From Panulirus ornatus (Eukaryota; Arthropoda; Malacostraca; Decapoda; Palinuridae), in assembly GCF_036320965.1 (NCBI RefSeq), contig NC_092225.1, positions 75,661,935-75,725,934 of the forward strand: a DNA stretch of 64,000 bases. Reading direction: 5' to 3'. The notes beneath the pieces are model-generated. The model ran no database searches and was not told the origin of the DNA. It saw only the letters and a list, made by a program, of their open reading frames with translations. The position numbers and the translations under genes were made by a program. Shown here piece by piece: positions 1-11,941 of the stretch; position 1 is the stretch's first letter, and each line of letters begins with the position of its first letter.

Positions 1-242
1 AATGATGTAGTATACCAGGGTCAACGTGCTGTCAGTGGACTGAAGCAGGGAATGTGAAACATCTGGGATAAACCATGGAAAAGTCTGTGGGACTTGGATG
101 TGGATGTGGATGTGGCCTTTTTTGTCTGTTTTCGTGATGCTACCTCACTGTAGCAGGGGTTAAAAATCCTGTTTCCTGTGGGGAGGGGTAGCGTTCCGAA
201 TGGATGAAGGCAACCAAGTATAAATTTGTAAACGTGTATATG

Positions 243-245
<3 letters not shown>
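1..245 (+). mobile_element. RTE-clade LINE, 3' end only (old subfamily)
   Basis: The first codons read NDVVYQG, the last residues of the RTE reverse transcriptase polyprotein. Where younger copies have a TGA stop this copy has CAA, so the frame runs on for about a dozen residues (ending LKQGM) before stopping. The rest is a diverged long-type 3' UTR ending in the (TA)n that starts at 246. The copy enters from the left of the window, so its 5' extent is unknown. Confidence 0.85.

Positions 246-312
<67 letters not shown>
246..312. repeat. (TA)n microsatellite between two RTE tails
   Basis: About 67 bases of uninterrupted TA. It lies between the 3' end of a plus-strand RTE copy and the 3' end of a minus-strand copy, so two tails meet head on. 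Confidence 0.97.
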
Positions 313-321
<9 letters not shown>

Positions 322-1500
322 TGTCACTGTCTCCCGCGTTTGCGAGGTAGCGCAAGGAAACAGACGAAAGAAATGGCACAACCCACCACAATACACAATG
401 TACACACACACACGCCCACACACGCAAGTATGCATACCTATACATCTCAATGTACACATATATATACACACACAGACACATACCTATATACCCATGCACA
501 CAACTCACACTGTCTGCCCCTATTCATTCCCATCGCCACCTCGCCACACATGGAATACCATCCCCCTCCCCCTTCCTGTGTGCGAGGTAGCACTAGGAAA
601 GGACAACAAAGGCCCCATTCGTTCACACTCAGTCACCAGCTGTCACGCAATAATGCCCGAAACCACAGCTCCCTTTCCACATCCAGGCCCCACACAACTT
701 TTCATGGTTTACCCCAGACGCTTCACATGCCCTGATTCAATCCACTGACAGCACGTCAACCCCGGTATACCACATCGATCCAATTCACTCTATTCCTTGC
801 CCGCCTTTCACCCTCCTGCATGTTCAGGCCCCGATCACACAAAATCTTTTTCACTCCATCTTTCCACCTCCAATTTGGTCTCCCACTTCTCCTCATTCCC
901 TCTACCTCCGACACATATATCCTCTTGGTCAATCTTTCCTCACTCATTCTCTCCATGTGCCCAAACCATTTCAAAACACCCTCTTCTGCTCTCTCAACCA
1001 CGCTCTTTTTATTTCCACACATCTCTCTTACCCTTACATTACTTACTCGATCAAACCACCTCACACCGCACATTGTCCTCAAACATCTCATTTCCAGCAC
1101 ATCCACCCTCCTGCGCACAACTCTATCCATAGCCCACGCCTCGCAACCATACAACATTGTTGGAACCACTATTCCTTCAAACATACCCATTTTTGCTTTC
1201 CGAGATAATATTCTCGACTTCCACACATTCTTCAAGGCTCCCAGGATTTTCGCCCCCTCCCCCACCCTATGATTCACTTCCGCTTCCATGGTTCCATCCG
1301 CTGCCAGATCCACTCCCAGATATATAAAACACTTTACTTCCTCCAGTTTTTCTCCATTCAAACTTACCTCCCAATTGACTTGACCCTCAACCCTACTGTA
1401 CCTAATAACCTTGCTCTTATTCACATTTACTCTTAGCTTTCTTCTTTCACACACTTTACCAAACTCAGTCACCAGCTTCTGCAGTTTCTCACATGAATCA
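313..1500 (-). mobile_element. RTE LINE, 5'-truncated (intermediate subfamily)
   Basis: Long-type 3' UTR (313-755) plus the C-terminal part of the polyprotein (756-1497), open for about 247 codons from the SCEKLQKLVTEFGK region after FADD to the VVYRG stop. Landmarks are VNVNKSK, YLGVDLAADGTMEAE, WFGHMERMSEERL and GRPNWRWKDG. The stop is TGA as in young copies but the 3' UTR is still full length, which makes this an intermediate form. The 5' truncation falls exactly at (TA)n 1500-1523. The RT catalytic motifs are missing, so the copy is dead. Confidence 0.9.

Positions 1501-1523
<23 letters not shown>
1500..1523. repeat. (TA)n at LINE-LINE junction
   Basis: A short TA tract joins the truncated 5' end of one minus-strand RTE copy to the 3' tail of the next, a head-to-tail arrangement. 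Confidence 0.95.
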
Positions 1524-1531
<8 letters not shown>

Positions 1532-2480
1532 TTGCTTTGTCGCTGTCTCCCGCGTTTGCGAGGTAGCGCAAGGAAACAGACGAAAGAAATGGCCCAACCC
1601 ACCCCCATACACATGTATATACATACGTCCACACACGCAAATATACACACCTACACAGCTTTCCATGGTTCACCCCAGACGCTTCACATGCCCTGATTCA
1701 ATCCACTGACAGCACGTCAACCCCGGTATACCACATCGCTCCAATTCACTCTATTCCTTGCCCTCCTTTCACCCTCCTGCATGTTCAGGCCCCGATCACA
1801 CAAAATCTTTTTCACTCCATCTTTCCACCTCCAATTTGGTCTCCCTCTTCTCCTCGTTCCCTCCACCTCCGACACATATATCCTCTTGGTCAATCTTTCC
1901 TCACTCATTCTCTCCATGTGCCCAAACCATTTCAAAACACCCTCTTCTGCTCTCTCAACCACGCTCTTTTCATTTCCACACATCTCTCTTACCCTTACGT
2001 TACTTACTCGATCAAACCACCTCACACCACACATTGTCCACAAACATCTCATTTCCAGCACATCCATCCTCCTGCGCACAACTCTATCCATAGCCCACGC
2101 CTCGCAACCATACAACATTGTTGGAACCACTATTCCTTCAAACATACACATTTTTTCTTTCCGAGATAATGTTCTCGACTTCCACACATTCTTCAAGGCT
2201 CCCAGAATTTTCGCCCCCTCCCCCACCCTATGATCCACTTCCGCTTCCATGGTTCCATCCGCTGCCAGATCCACTCCCAGATATCTAAAACACTTCACTT
2301 CCTCCAGTTTTTCTCCATTCAAACTCACCTCCCAATTGACTTGACCCTCAACCCTACTGTCCCTAATAACCTTGCTCTTATTCACATTTACTCTTAACTT
2401 TCTTCTTTCACACACTTTACCAAACTCAGTCACCAGCTTCTGCAGTTTCTCACATGAATCAGCCACCAGCGCTGTATCAT
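1524..2480 (-). mobile_element. RTE LINE, 5'-truncated (young, short 3' UTR)
   Basis: Short-type 3' UTR (1524-1716) followed by a 249-codon open frame (1717-2466) covering the RT thumb and C-terminal module, beginning just after FADDTALVADSCEK and ending at VVYRG TGA. No frame break is seen inside this part. Truncation at the 5' side falls at TATCAT running into (TA)n. Confidence 0.92.
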
Positions 2481-2501
2481 ATATATATATACATATATAT
2501 C
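2479..2501. repeat. (TA)n at LINE-LINE junction
   Basis: TA-rich tract with one CA interruption, linking the 5'-truncated end of one RTE copy to the tail of the next. Confidence 0.9.
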
Positions 2502-3641
2502 TATTTATTATACTTTGTCGCTGTCTCCTGCGTTAGCAAGGTGGCGCAAGGAAACAGACGAAAGAATGGCTCAACCCATATACACATGTATATACATACA
2601 CGTCCACACGCACATATACATACCTATACATCTCAACATATTCATAAATATACACACACAGACATATACATATATACACATGCACATAATTCATGCTGTC
2701 TGCCCTTATTCATTCAAGTAGCCACCCTGCCACACACGAAATGACATCCCCCTTCCCCTGCATGTGCGCAAGGTAGTGCTAAATAAGAAAAGACAACAAA
2801 GGCCATCTTCATTCACACTCAGTCTCTAGCTGTCATGTATAAAGCACCGAAACCACAGCTCCCTTTCCACATCAAGGCCCCACAAAACATTCCATGGATT
2901 ACCCCAGAGGTAATGCACTGGTTCAATCCACTGACAACATGTCGACCCTGGTATACCACATCGTTCCAATTCACTCTATTTCTTGAACGCCTTTCACCCT
3001 CCTGCATGTTCAGGCCCCGATCACTCAAAATCTTTTTCACTCCACCCTTCCACCTCCAATTTGGTCTCTCACTTCTCCTCGTTCCCTCCACCTCTGACAC
3101 ATATATACTCTTTGTCAATCTTTCCTCACTCATTCTCTTCATGTGACCAAATAATATCAATACATCCTCTTCTGCTCTCTCAACCACACTCTTTCTATTA
3201 CCACACATCTCTCTTACCCTTTCATTACTTACTCGATCAAACCACCTCACACCACATACTGTCCTCAAACATCTCATTCCCAACACATCCACCCTCCTCC
3301 GCACAACCCTATCTATAGCCCACGCCTCACAACCATATAACACTGTTGGAACCACTATTCCTTCAAACATACCCATTTTGCTTTCTGAGATAATGTTCTC
3401 GACTTCCACACATTCTTCAACGCTCCCAGAACTTTCACCCCCTCCCCCAACCTGTGATTCACTTCTGCTTCCATGGTTCCATCCGCTGCCAAATCCACTC
3501 CCAGATATCTAAAACACTTCACTTCCTCCAGTTTTTCTCCATTCAAACTTACCTCCCAATTGATTTGTCCCTCAACCCTACTGCACCTAATAACCTTGCT
3601 CTTATTCACATTTACTCTTAGCTTTCTTCTTTCACACACTT
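2502..3641 (-). mobile_element. RTE LINE, 5'-truncated (old subfamily)
   Basis: Long 3' UTR and the C-terminal polyprotein. The frame runs 3355-3639 and then 2819-3409, broken by a missing T in the T-run near 3378 (region FEGIVVPT). The frame passes through the VVYQG position without a stop (next codons GRHVVSGLNQ), the old-subfamily state. The 5' side is cut inside the KVCERRKLRV codons at a short TA tract (3643-3653). Confidence 0.88.
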
Positions 3642-3653
3642 TTTATATATATA

Positions 3654-5779
3654 TTTTTTCATTATCATTATTTTGCTTTGTCGGTGTCTCCCACGTTAGC
3701 GAGGTAGCACAAGGAAACAGATGAAAGAATGGCCCAACCCACCCACATTCACGTGTATATACATACACGCCCACATACGCAAATATACATACCTATACAT
3801 CTCAACGTATACATATATATACACACACAGACATATACATATATACACATGTACATAATTCATACTGTCTGACTTTATACATTCCCATCGCCACCCCGCC
3901 ACACATGATATAACAACCCCATCCCCCGCATGTGCACGAGGTAGCGCTAGGAAAAGACAACAAAGGCCCCATTCGTTCACATTCAGTCTCTAGCTGTCAT
4001 GTATAATACACTGAAACCACAGCTCCCTTTCGACATCCAGGCCCACAGAATTTTCAGTGATTTACCCCAGACTCTTCACATGCCCTTGTCCAATCCATTG
4101 ACAGCACATCGACCCCAGTATACCACATCATTCCAATTCACACTATTCCTTGCATGCCTTTCACCCTCCTGCATGTTCAGGCCCCAATCACTCAAAATCT
4201 TTTTCACTCCATCTTTCCACCTCCAATTTGGTCTCCCACTTCTTGTTCCCTCCATCTCAGACACATATATCCTCACACACTCTTTTTATTACCACACATC
4301 TCTCTTGCCCTATTATTACTTACTCGATTGAACCACCTCACACCACAAACTGTCCTCAAACATCTCATTTCCAGCATATCCACCCTCCTCCGCACAACTC
4401 TATCCATAGCCCAAGCCTCGCAACCATATAACATTGTTGGAACCACTATTCCTTCAAACATACCCATTTTTGCTTTCCGAGATAATGTTCTCGACTTCCA
4501 CACATTCTTCAATGCTCTCAGAACTTTCGCATCCTCCCCCACCCTATGATTCACTTCCGCTTCCATGGTTCCATCTGCTGCCAAATCCACTCCCAGATAT
4601 CTAAAACACTTCACTTCCTCCAGTTTTTCTCCATTCAAACTTACCTCCCAATTGACTTATCCCTCAACCCTACTGTACCTAACACCTTGCTCTCATTCAC
4701 ATTTACTCTCTGCTTTCTTCTTTCACACACTTTACCAAACTTAGTCACCTGCTTCTGCAGTTTCTCACCCGAATCAGCCACCAGCGCTGTATCATCAGCG
4801 AACAACAACTGACTCACTTCCCAAGCTCTCTCATCCACAACAGACTGTTTACTTGCCCCTCTTTCCAAAACTCTTGCATTCACCTCCCTAACAACCCCAT
4901 CCATAAACAAATCAAACAACCATGGAGACATCACACACCCCTGCCAAAAAGCAACATTCACTGAGAACCAATCACATTCCTCTCTTCCTACATGTACACA
5001 TGCCTTACATCCTCAATAAAAACTTTTCACTGCTTCTAACAACTTGCCTCCCACACCATGTATTCTTAATACCTTCCACAGAGCATCTCTATCAACTCTA
5101 TCATATGCCTTCTCCAGATCCATAAATGCTACATACAAATCCATTTGCTTTTCTAAGTATTTCTCACATGCATGCTTCAAAGCAAACACCTGATCCACAC
5201 ATTATCTACCACTTCTGAAACCACACTGCTCTTCCCCAATCTGATGCTCTGTACATGCCTTCAACCTCTCAATCAATACCCTTCCATATAATTTACCTGG
5301 AATACTCAACAAACTTATACCTCTGTAATTTGAGCACTCACTTTTATCCCCTTTGTCTTTGTACACTGGCACTATGCAAGCATTCTGCCAATCCTTAGGC
5401 ACCTCAACATGAGTCATACATACATTAACTAAACTTACCAACCATTCAACAATACAGTCACCACTTTATTAATAAATTCCACAGCAATACCATCCAAACC
5501 CACTGCCTCGCCGGCTTTCATCTTCCGCAAAGCTTTTACTATCTCTTCTCTGTTTATCAAATCATTCTCCCTAACCCTCTCACTTTGCACACCACCTCGA
5601 CCAAAAACCCTATATCTGCCACACTATCATCAAAAACATTCAACATACCTTCAAAATACTCACTCCATCTCACATCACCACTACTCGTTATCACCTCCCC
5701 ATTAGCCCCCTTCGCTGAAGTTCCCATTTGTTCCCTTGTCTTACGCACTTTATTTACCTCCTTCCAAAAATCTTTTTTT
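3654..5779 (-). mobile_element. RTE LINE, 5'-truncated, several frame breaks (old subfamily)
   Basis: Long 3' UTR, then polyprotein segments on successive frames (4076-4276, 4273-4638, 4641-4961, 5013-5198, 5202-5441, then decayed sequence to 5779). RT motifs are recognisable: FMDLEKAYDRV near 5110-5140, GCVMSPWLF near 4915, FADDTALVADS near 4780-4800. About 100 bp encoding the WFGHMERMSEERL region is deleted at about 4275. The 5' end is inside FWKEVNKVRKTREQM. It is a pseudogene with at least five frame breaks. Confidence 0.88.
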
Positions 5780-5982
5780 TTTTTAATTTTTTTATTATAC
5801 TTTGTCGCTGTCTCCCGCGTTTGCGAGGTAGCGCAAGGAAACAGACGAAAGAAATGGCCCAACCCCCCCCCCATACACATGTATATACATACGTCCACAC
5901 ACGCAAATATACATACCTACACAGCTTTCCATGGTTTACCCCAGACGCTTCACATGCCTTGATTCAATCCACTGACAGCACG

Positions 5983-7470
5983 TCAACCCCGGTATACCAC
6001 ATCGCTCCAATTCACTCTATTCCTTGCCCTCCTTTCACCCTCCTGCACGTTCAGGCCCCGATCACACAAAATCTTTTTCACTCCATCTTTCCACCTCCAA
6101 TTAGGTCTCACACTTCTCATCGTTCCCTCCACCTCCGACACATATATCCTCTTGGTCAATCTTTCCTCACTCATCCTCTCCATGTGCCCAAACCACTTCA
6201 AAACACCCTCTTCTGCTCTCTCAACCACGCTCTTTTTATTTCCACACATCTCTCTTACCCTTACGTTACTCACTCGATCAAACCACCTCACACCACACAT
6301 TGTCCTCAAACATCTCATTTCCAGCACATCCATCCTCCTGCGCACAACTCTATCCATAGCCCACGCCTCGCAACCATACAACATTGTTGGAACCACTATT
6401 CCTTCAAACATACCCATTTTTGCTTTCCGAGATAATGTTCTCGACTTCCACACATTCTTCAAGGCCCCCAGAATTTTCGCCCCCTCCCCCACCCTATGAT
6501 CCACTTCCGCTTCCATGGTTCCATCCACTGCCAGATCCACTCCCAGATATCTAAAACACTTCACTTCCTCCAGTTTTTCTCCATTCAAACTCACCTCCCA
6601 ATTGACTTGACCCTCAACCCTACTGTACCTAATTACCTTGCTCTTATTCACATTTACTCTTAACTTTCTTCTTCCACACACTTTACCAAACTCAGTCACC
6701 AGCTTCTGCAGTTTCTCACATGAATCAGCCACCAGCGCTGTATCATCAGCGAACAACAACTGACTTACTTCCCAAGCTCTCTCATCCCCAACAGACTTCA
6801 TACTTGCCCCTCTTTCCAAAACTCTTGCATTTACCTCACTAACAACCCCATCCATAAACAAATTAAACAACCATGGAGACATCACACACCCCTGCCGCAA
6901 ACCTACATTCACTGAGAACCAATCACTTTCCTCTCTTCCTACACTAAAACTTAATGATACTCTCTCACCCCAACTCTCATTTGCCCTCTTTTTCACCACT
7001 TGTACCTTTCTCTTGACCTCCTGCCTCTTTCTTTTATATATCTCCCACTCATTTGCATTATTTCCCTGCAAAAATCGTCCAAATGCCTCTCTCTTCTCTT
7101 TCACTAATAATCTTACTTCTTCATCCCACCACTCACTACCCTTTCTAATCTGCCCACCTCCCACGCTTCTCATGCCAAAAGCATCTTTTGCGCAAGCCAC
7201 TACTGCTTCCCTAAATACATCCCATTCCTCCCCCACTCCCCTTACCTCCTTTGTTCTCACCTTTTTCCATTCTGTACTCACTCTCTCCTGGTACTTCCTC
7301 ACACAAGTCTCCTTCCCAAGCTCACTTACTCTCACCACTCTCTTCACCCCAACATTTTCTCTTCTTTTTTGAAAACCTCCAAAAATCTTCATAAGACAAT
7401 GATCAGACATTCCTCCAGTTGCACCTCTCAGCATATTAACATCCAAAAGTCTCTCTTGCATGCCTATCAA
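5983..7470 (-). pseudogene. RTE polyprotein fragment with in-frame RT deletion
   Basis: A 495-codon open frame. It starts at the end of the endonuclease (RLLDVNMLRGATGGMSDH, where SDH is the catalytic His motif), continues through the linker (KRKRQEVKRKVQ, ANESWGERVSL), then jumps directly to GREESDWFSVNVGLRQGCVMSP. About 269 codons are lost, including the catalytic MDLEKAYDRV motif. FADDTALVADS and the C-terminal module are intact up to the VVYRG stop. Because motif A is gone, no reverse transcriptase activity is expected. Confidence 0.9.
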
Positions 7471-7512
7471 TTAACACTTAATCCAATAACGCTCTCTGGC
7501 CGTCTCTCCTAC

Positions 7513-8133
7513 TTACGTATACTTATGTATATCTCTCTTTTTAAACCAGGTATTCCCAATCACCAGTCCTTTTTCAGTACATAAATCTACAAGCTCTTCA
7601 CCATTTCCATTTACAACACTGAACACCCCATGTACACCAATTATTCCCTCAACTGCCACATTACTCACCTTTGCATTCAAATCACCCATCGCTATAACCC
7701 GGTCTCGTGCATCAAAACTAACACACTTGCTCAGCTGCTCCCAAAACACTTGCCTCTCATGATCTTTCTTCTCATGCCCAGGTGCATATGCACCAATAAT
7801 CACCCATCTCTCCCCATCCACTTTCAGTTTTACCCATACCAATCTAGAATTTACTTTCTTACACTCTATCACATACTCCCACAACTCCTGTTTCAGGAGT
7901 AGTGCTACTCCTTCCCTTGCTCTTGTCCTCTCACTTACCCCTGACTTTACTCCCAAGACATTCCCAAACCACTCTTCCCCTTTACACTTTAGCTTTGTTT
8001 CACTCAGAGCCAAAACATCCAGGTTCTTTTCCTCAAACATACTACCTATCTCTCCTTTTTTCTCATCTTGGTTACATCCACACACATTTAGACACCCCAA
8101 TCTGAACTTTTGAGGAGGATGAGCACTCCCCAC
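7513..8133 (-). pseudogene. RTE endonuclease N-terminal fragment
   Basis: 206 codons of an APE-like (exonuclease-endonuclease-phosphatase fold) domain. LNVCGCNQD lies near residues 14-22, SETK near 44-47, GAYAPGHEKKDHE near 115, and GDLNAKV near 150. Translation stops after KKRDIHKYT because a small deletion shifts the frame near 7510, removing LDYVLID from this frame. The endonuclease would nick target DNA for target-primed reverse transcription; this copy cannot make a complete one. Confidence 0.9.
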
Positions 8134-8234
8134 TTGACTCCTTCTTCTGTTTCCCCTTTTAGAAATTTAAAATACAAGGAGGGGAGGGTTTCCAGCCCCC
8201 AGCTCCCTTCCAGCCCCCCGCTCCCCTTTAGTGG

Positions 8235-9826
8235 GTAAGACATCAAATTCTAATATCATGAACAATGTAGACTTAGTTAACAAGCTTAACAATATCAATG
8301 TTAATTTTGATTTCAAACTTGTTAGCTTTGATGTTTCCTCACTTTTCACAAAAATTCCAGTTGATGACCTTTTAGAATATTTATCTGATGTCTTGGATGA
8401 TATTCATCTACCTGTTTCAAAATCTGTTTTCATGAACTGATAAATTTGTGCATATAAGACTGTGTATTTCAATTCAATGGAGATTATTATGCTCAAAAAT
8501 TTGGTATGGCAATGGGTAACCCTCTTTCACCTGTACTAAGTAATCTTTATATGGAATTTTTTTAAACAAAATTACTAAAGGACATCTTACCTTCTAATGC
8601 AATTTGGTTTAGGTATGTAGATGATGATGTTTGTGTTTGGCCAAAAAATGAAAATTACAAATATTTCTCCCCTTATTTAACAATTTAGTACCTTCCATCA
8701 AATTTACTATAGAAAATGAAACTAATGGTATGTTTCCATTTTTCCCTTTCACCTGTACTAAGTAATCTTTATATGGAATTTTTTGAAACAAAATTACTAA
8801 AGGACATCTTACCTTCTAATGCAATTTGGTTTAGGTATGTAGATGATGATGTTTGTGTTTGGCCAAAAAATGAAAATTACAAATATTTCTCCCCTTATAT
8901 AACAATTTAGTACCTTCCATCAAATTTACTACAGAAAATGAAACTAATGGTATGTTTCCATTTTTTGATTGCATGATCCATAGGCAAGAAAATAAGTTTA
9001 AGTTTAGCGTATACAGAAAACCTACCAATGTATGCTCATATATCCATTATTACTCATCTCAACATGACAGATAAAATCATCATCATTTCAATCTATGTTC
9101 CTTAGGGCATTATGTATATGCAGTCCAGAGCATATTGATGATGAGTTTGAGAGGATATATTCTATTGGATCTAAGTTAAAGTACCCTAGATCTTTTATTT
9201 ATAAGTCCATTAAGTTAGTAAAAAATCATTTTATAGAGTTGATCCTAAACCTCCCACTGACACAAGATTCTTTTAGTTCTCCCTTTTAATAATAGTTTTA
9301 CTTTACTTCCCATGTTGCTTAAATCCTTTAATGTTAATGGTGCCTTCAGCAAAAATAATATAATAAAGTATATCTGAATCAGGAATTCACCAGAAAATTC
9401 TCCTGGGTGCATTTATAAAGTGCCATGTAGAAATTGTGATAAGTTTTATGTTGGCAGACTGGTAAGGATCTTTCTCTTGGACTTAAGCAACATAAATATA
9501 GTATAAGAACGAGACAAGATTCAAATGCCTTGTTTAACCACATTAAAAACTATGATCATTGTATTGACTGGAGTGATGCCATCTCAGTTATCTAACTCTA
9601 TTACCATGAGAAATATCATTGAATTTTCTATTATCAAATACACAAAGAATTACAATCTTAATCTTAGTGATGGTCTATATAAATTGGATAAATTGGATAA
9701 CTTTATTGTTGATAGAATTTGTAAACAATTCACCTTCTTGTCCACATAATAAGTTTATGATACACTTGTTGTCTGCCTTGGACAATCGCATGTTTACCAA
9801 ATGGTGCCCTAGCTACGTCTCTTCGT

Positions 9827-9832
<6 letters not shown>
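8235..9832 (+). mobile_element. Penelope-like element, degenerate, with GIY-YIG domain
   Basis: Six-frame reading gives Penelope-type RT motifs: KLVSFDVSSLFTKIPVDD (about 8315-8365), GMAMGNPLSPVLSNLYMEFFE (about 8504-8566, one stop), FRYVDDDVCVWP (8608-8642 and again 8831-8865), and FSVYRKPTN (about 9003-9030). Further on, CRNCDKFYVG (about 9425-9455) followed after a frameshift by KDLSLGLKQHKYSIRTR (about 9465-9515) matches a GIY-YIG nuclease core. The RT is disrupted by stops and by a 222 bp tandem duplication. The left end is cut by the RTE 5' end and the right end by (TA)n. Confidence 0.85.
8524..8967 (+). repeat. 222 bp tandem duplication inside the Penelope-like RT
   Basis: The block beginning CTTTCACCTGTACTAAG at 8524 recurs at 8746 with only a few differences (for example TTTTTTTAAAC versus TTTTTTGAAAC). 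Each unit carries motif B remnants and YVDD. A period of 222 is a multiple of three, so the duplication did not itself shift the frame. Confidence 0.92.

Positions 9833-9883
<51 letters not shown>
9833..9883. repeat. (TA)n microsatellite
   Basis: About 50 bases of TA between the truncated Penelope-like element and the 3' tail of the minus-strand RTE copy. Confidence 0.97.
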
Positions 9884-9891
<8 letters not shown>

Positions 9892-10075
9892 TGCTTTGTC
9901 GCTGTCTCCCGCGTTTGCGAGGTAGCGCAAGGAAACAGACGAAAGAAATGGCCCAACCCACCCCCATACACATGTATATACATACGTCCACACACGCAAA
10001 TATACATACCTACACAGCTTTCCATGGTTTACCCCAGACGCTTCACATGCCTTGATTCAATCCACTGACAGCACG

Positions 10076-10687
10076 TCAACCCCGGTATACCACATCGCTC
10101 CAATTCACTCTATTCCTTGCCCTCCTTTCACCCTCCTGCATGCTCAGGCCCCGATCACACAAAATCTTTTTCACTCCATCTTTCCACCTCCAATTTGGTC
10201 TCCCTCTTCTCCTCGTTCCCTCCACCTCTGACACATATATTCTCTTGGTCAATCTTTCCTCACTCATTCTCTCCATGTGCCCGAACCATTTCAAAACACC
10301 CTCTTCTGCTCTCTCAACCACGCTCTTTTTATTTCCACACATCTCTCTTACCCTTACGTTACTTACTCGATCAAACCACCTCACACCACACATTGTCCTC
10401 AAACATCTCATTTCCAGCACATCAATCCTCCTGCGCACAACTCTATCCATAGCCCACGCCTCGCAACCATACAACATTGTTGGAACCACTATTCCTTCAA
10501 ACATACCCATTTTTGCTTTTCGAGATAATGTTCTCGACTTCCACACATTCTTCAAGGCCCCCAGAATTTTCGCCCCCTCCCCCACCCTATGATCCACTTC
10601 CGCTTCCATGGTTCCATCCACTGCCAGATCCACTCCCAGATATCTAAAACACTTTACTTCCTCCAGTTTTTCTCCATTCAAACTCAC
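10076..10687 (-). pseudogene. RTE RT thumb and C-terminal module
   Basis: 203 codons, from SLNGEKLEEVKCFRYLGVDL to VVYRG TGA. The conserved C-terminal segment WFGHMERMSEERLTKRIY followed by GRPNWRWKDGVKKIL is basic and typical of RTE-type LINEs. It continues the frame of the upstream 10730-11941 segment and is separated from it by a TAG that replaces the Lys codon in NKSKVIRY. Confidence 0.9.
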
Positions 10688-10729
10688 CTCCCAATTGACT
10701 TGACCCTCAACCCTACTGTACCTAATAAC

Positions 10730-11941
10730 CTAGCTCTTATTCACATTTACTCTTAACTTTCTTCTTTCACACACTTTACCAAACTCAGTCACCAGCTTCT
10801 GCAGTTTCTCACATGAATCAGCCACCAGCGCTGTATCATCAGCCAACAACAACTGACTCACTTCCCAAGCTCTCTCATCCCCAACAGACTTCATACTTGC
10901 CCCTCTTTCCAAAACTCTTGCATTCACCTCCCTAACAACCCCATCCATAAACAAATTAAACAACCATGGAGACATCACACACCCCTGCCGCAAACCTACA
11001 TTCACTGAGAACCAATCACTTTCCTCTCTTCCTACACGTACACATGCCTTACATCCTCGATAAAAACTTTTCACTGCTTCTAACAACTTGCCTCCCACAC
11101 CATATATTCTTAATACCTTCCACAGAGCATCTCTATCAACTCTATCATATGCCTTCTCCAGATCCATAAATGCTACATACAAATCCATTTGCTTTTCTAA
11201 GTATTTCACGCATACATTCTTCAAAGCAAACACCTGATCCACACATCCTCTACCACTTCTGAAACCACACTGCTCTTCCCCAATCTGATGCTCTGTACAT
11301 GCCTTCACCCTCTCAATCAATACCCTCCCATATAATTTACCAGGAATACTCAACAAACTTATACCTCTGTAATTTGAGCACTCACTCTTATCCCCTTTGC
11401 CTTTGTACAATGGCACTATACACGCATTCCACCAATCCTCAGGCACCTCCCCATGAGTCATACATACATTAAATAACCTTACCAACCAGTCAACAATACA
11501 GTCACCCCCTTTTTTAATAAATTCCACTGCAATACCATCCAAACCTGCTGCCTTGCCGGCTTTCATCTTCCGCAAAGCTTTTACTACCTCTTCTCTGTTT
11601 ACCAAATCATTTTTCCTAACCCTCGCACTTTGCACACCACCTCGACCAAAACACCCTATATCTGCCACTCTATCATCAAACACATTCAACAAACATTCAA
11701 AATACTCACTCCATCTCCTTCTCACATCACCACTACTTGTTATCACCTCCCCATTTGCGCCCTTCACTGAAGTTCCCATTTGCTCCCTTGTCTTACGCAC
11801 TTTATTTACCTCCTTCCAGAACATCTTTTTATTCTCCCTAAAATTTAATGATAATCTCTCACCCCAACTCTCATTTGCCCTTTTTTTCACCTCTTGCACC
11901 TTTCTCTTGACCTCCTGTCTCTTTCTTTTATAGTCTCTCAC
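10730..11941 (-). pseudogene. RTE reverse transcriptase core, ends at a nonsense codon
   Basis: 403 codons carrying the whole RT palm: KAAGLDGIAVEFIKKGG, NYRGISLLSIPGK, EEQCGFRSGRGCVDQ, FMDLEKAYDRVDRDAL (catalytic Asp), GLRQGCVMSPWLF and ADDTALVADS (catalytic Asp pair). The expected product copies LINE RNA at the nicked target. The segment ends at VNVNKS where AAG has become TAG. The N-terminal side is frame-shifted relative to the endonuclease by a small indel near 11940. Confidence 0.92.

Larger units (their letters stand above)
5781..8233 (-). mobile_element. RTE LINE with 5' UTR and large internal RT deletion (young 3' UTR)
   Basis: Short 3' UTR (5781-5982), a C-terminal frame (5983-7470), an endonuclease frame (7513-8133) and a 5' UTR remnant (8134-8233) with the family's G/C-rich head (in plus orientation GGCCCCC-like and CTCCCCTTTAG motifs). 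About 0.8 kb of RT is missing but the reading frame is kept across the join. The 5' end abuts a Penelope-like element. Confidence 0.92.

Noticed and set aside
246..508. Frames made of repeating Tyr-Ile codons across TA microsatellites
   Set aside because: Pure (TA)n is open in several frames by nature; there is no coding evidence.
820..1272. Long open frames on the strand opposite the RTE coding strand, repeated in nearly all copies (about 150 codons rich in Ser, Thr, Leu, His)
   Set aside because: They mirror the RT C-terminal coding region in every copy. The G/A-rich coding strand gives few stops in its complement, so they are shadows, not antisense genes.
8240..9750. Group II intron or retron reverse transcriptase
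   Set aside because: FDVSSLFTKIP, YVDDDVCVW and a GIY-YIG-like C-terminus fit Penelope-like elements far better, and the setting is eukaryotic.
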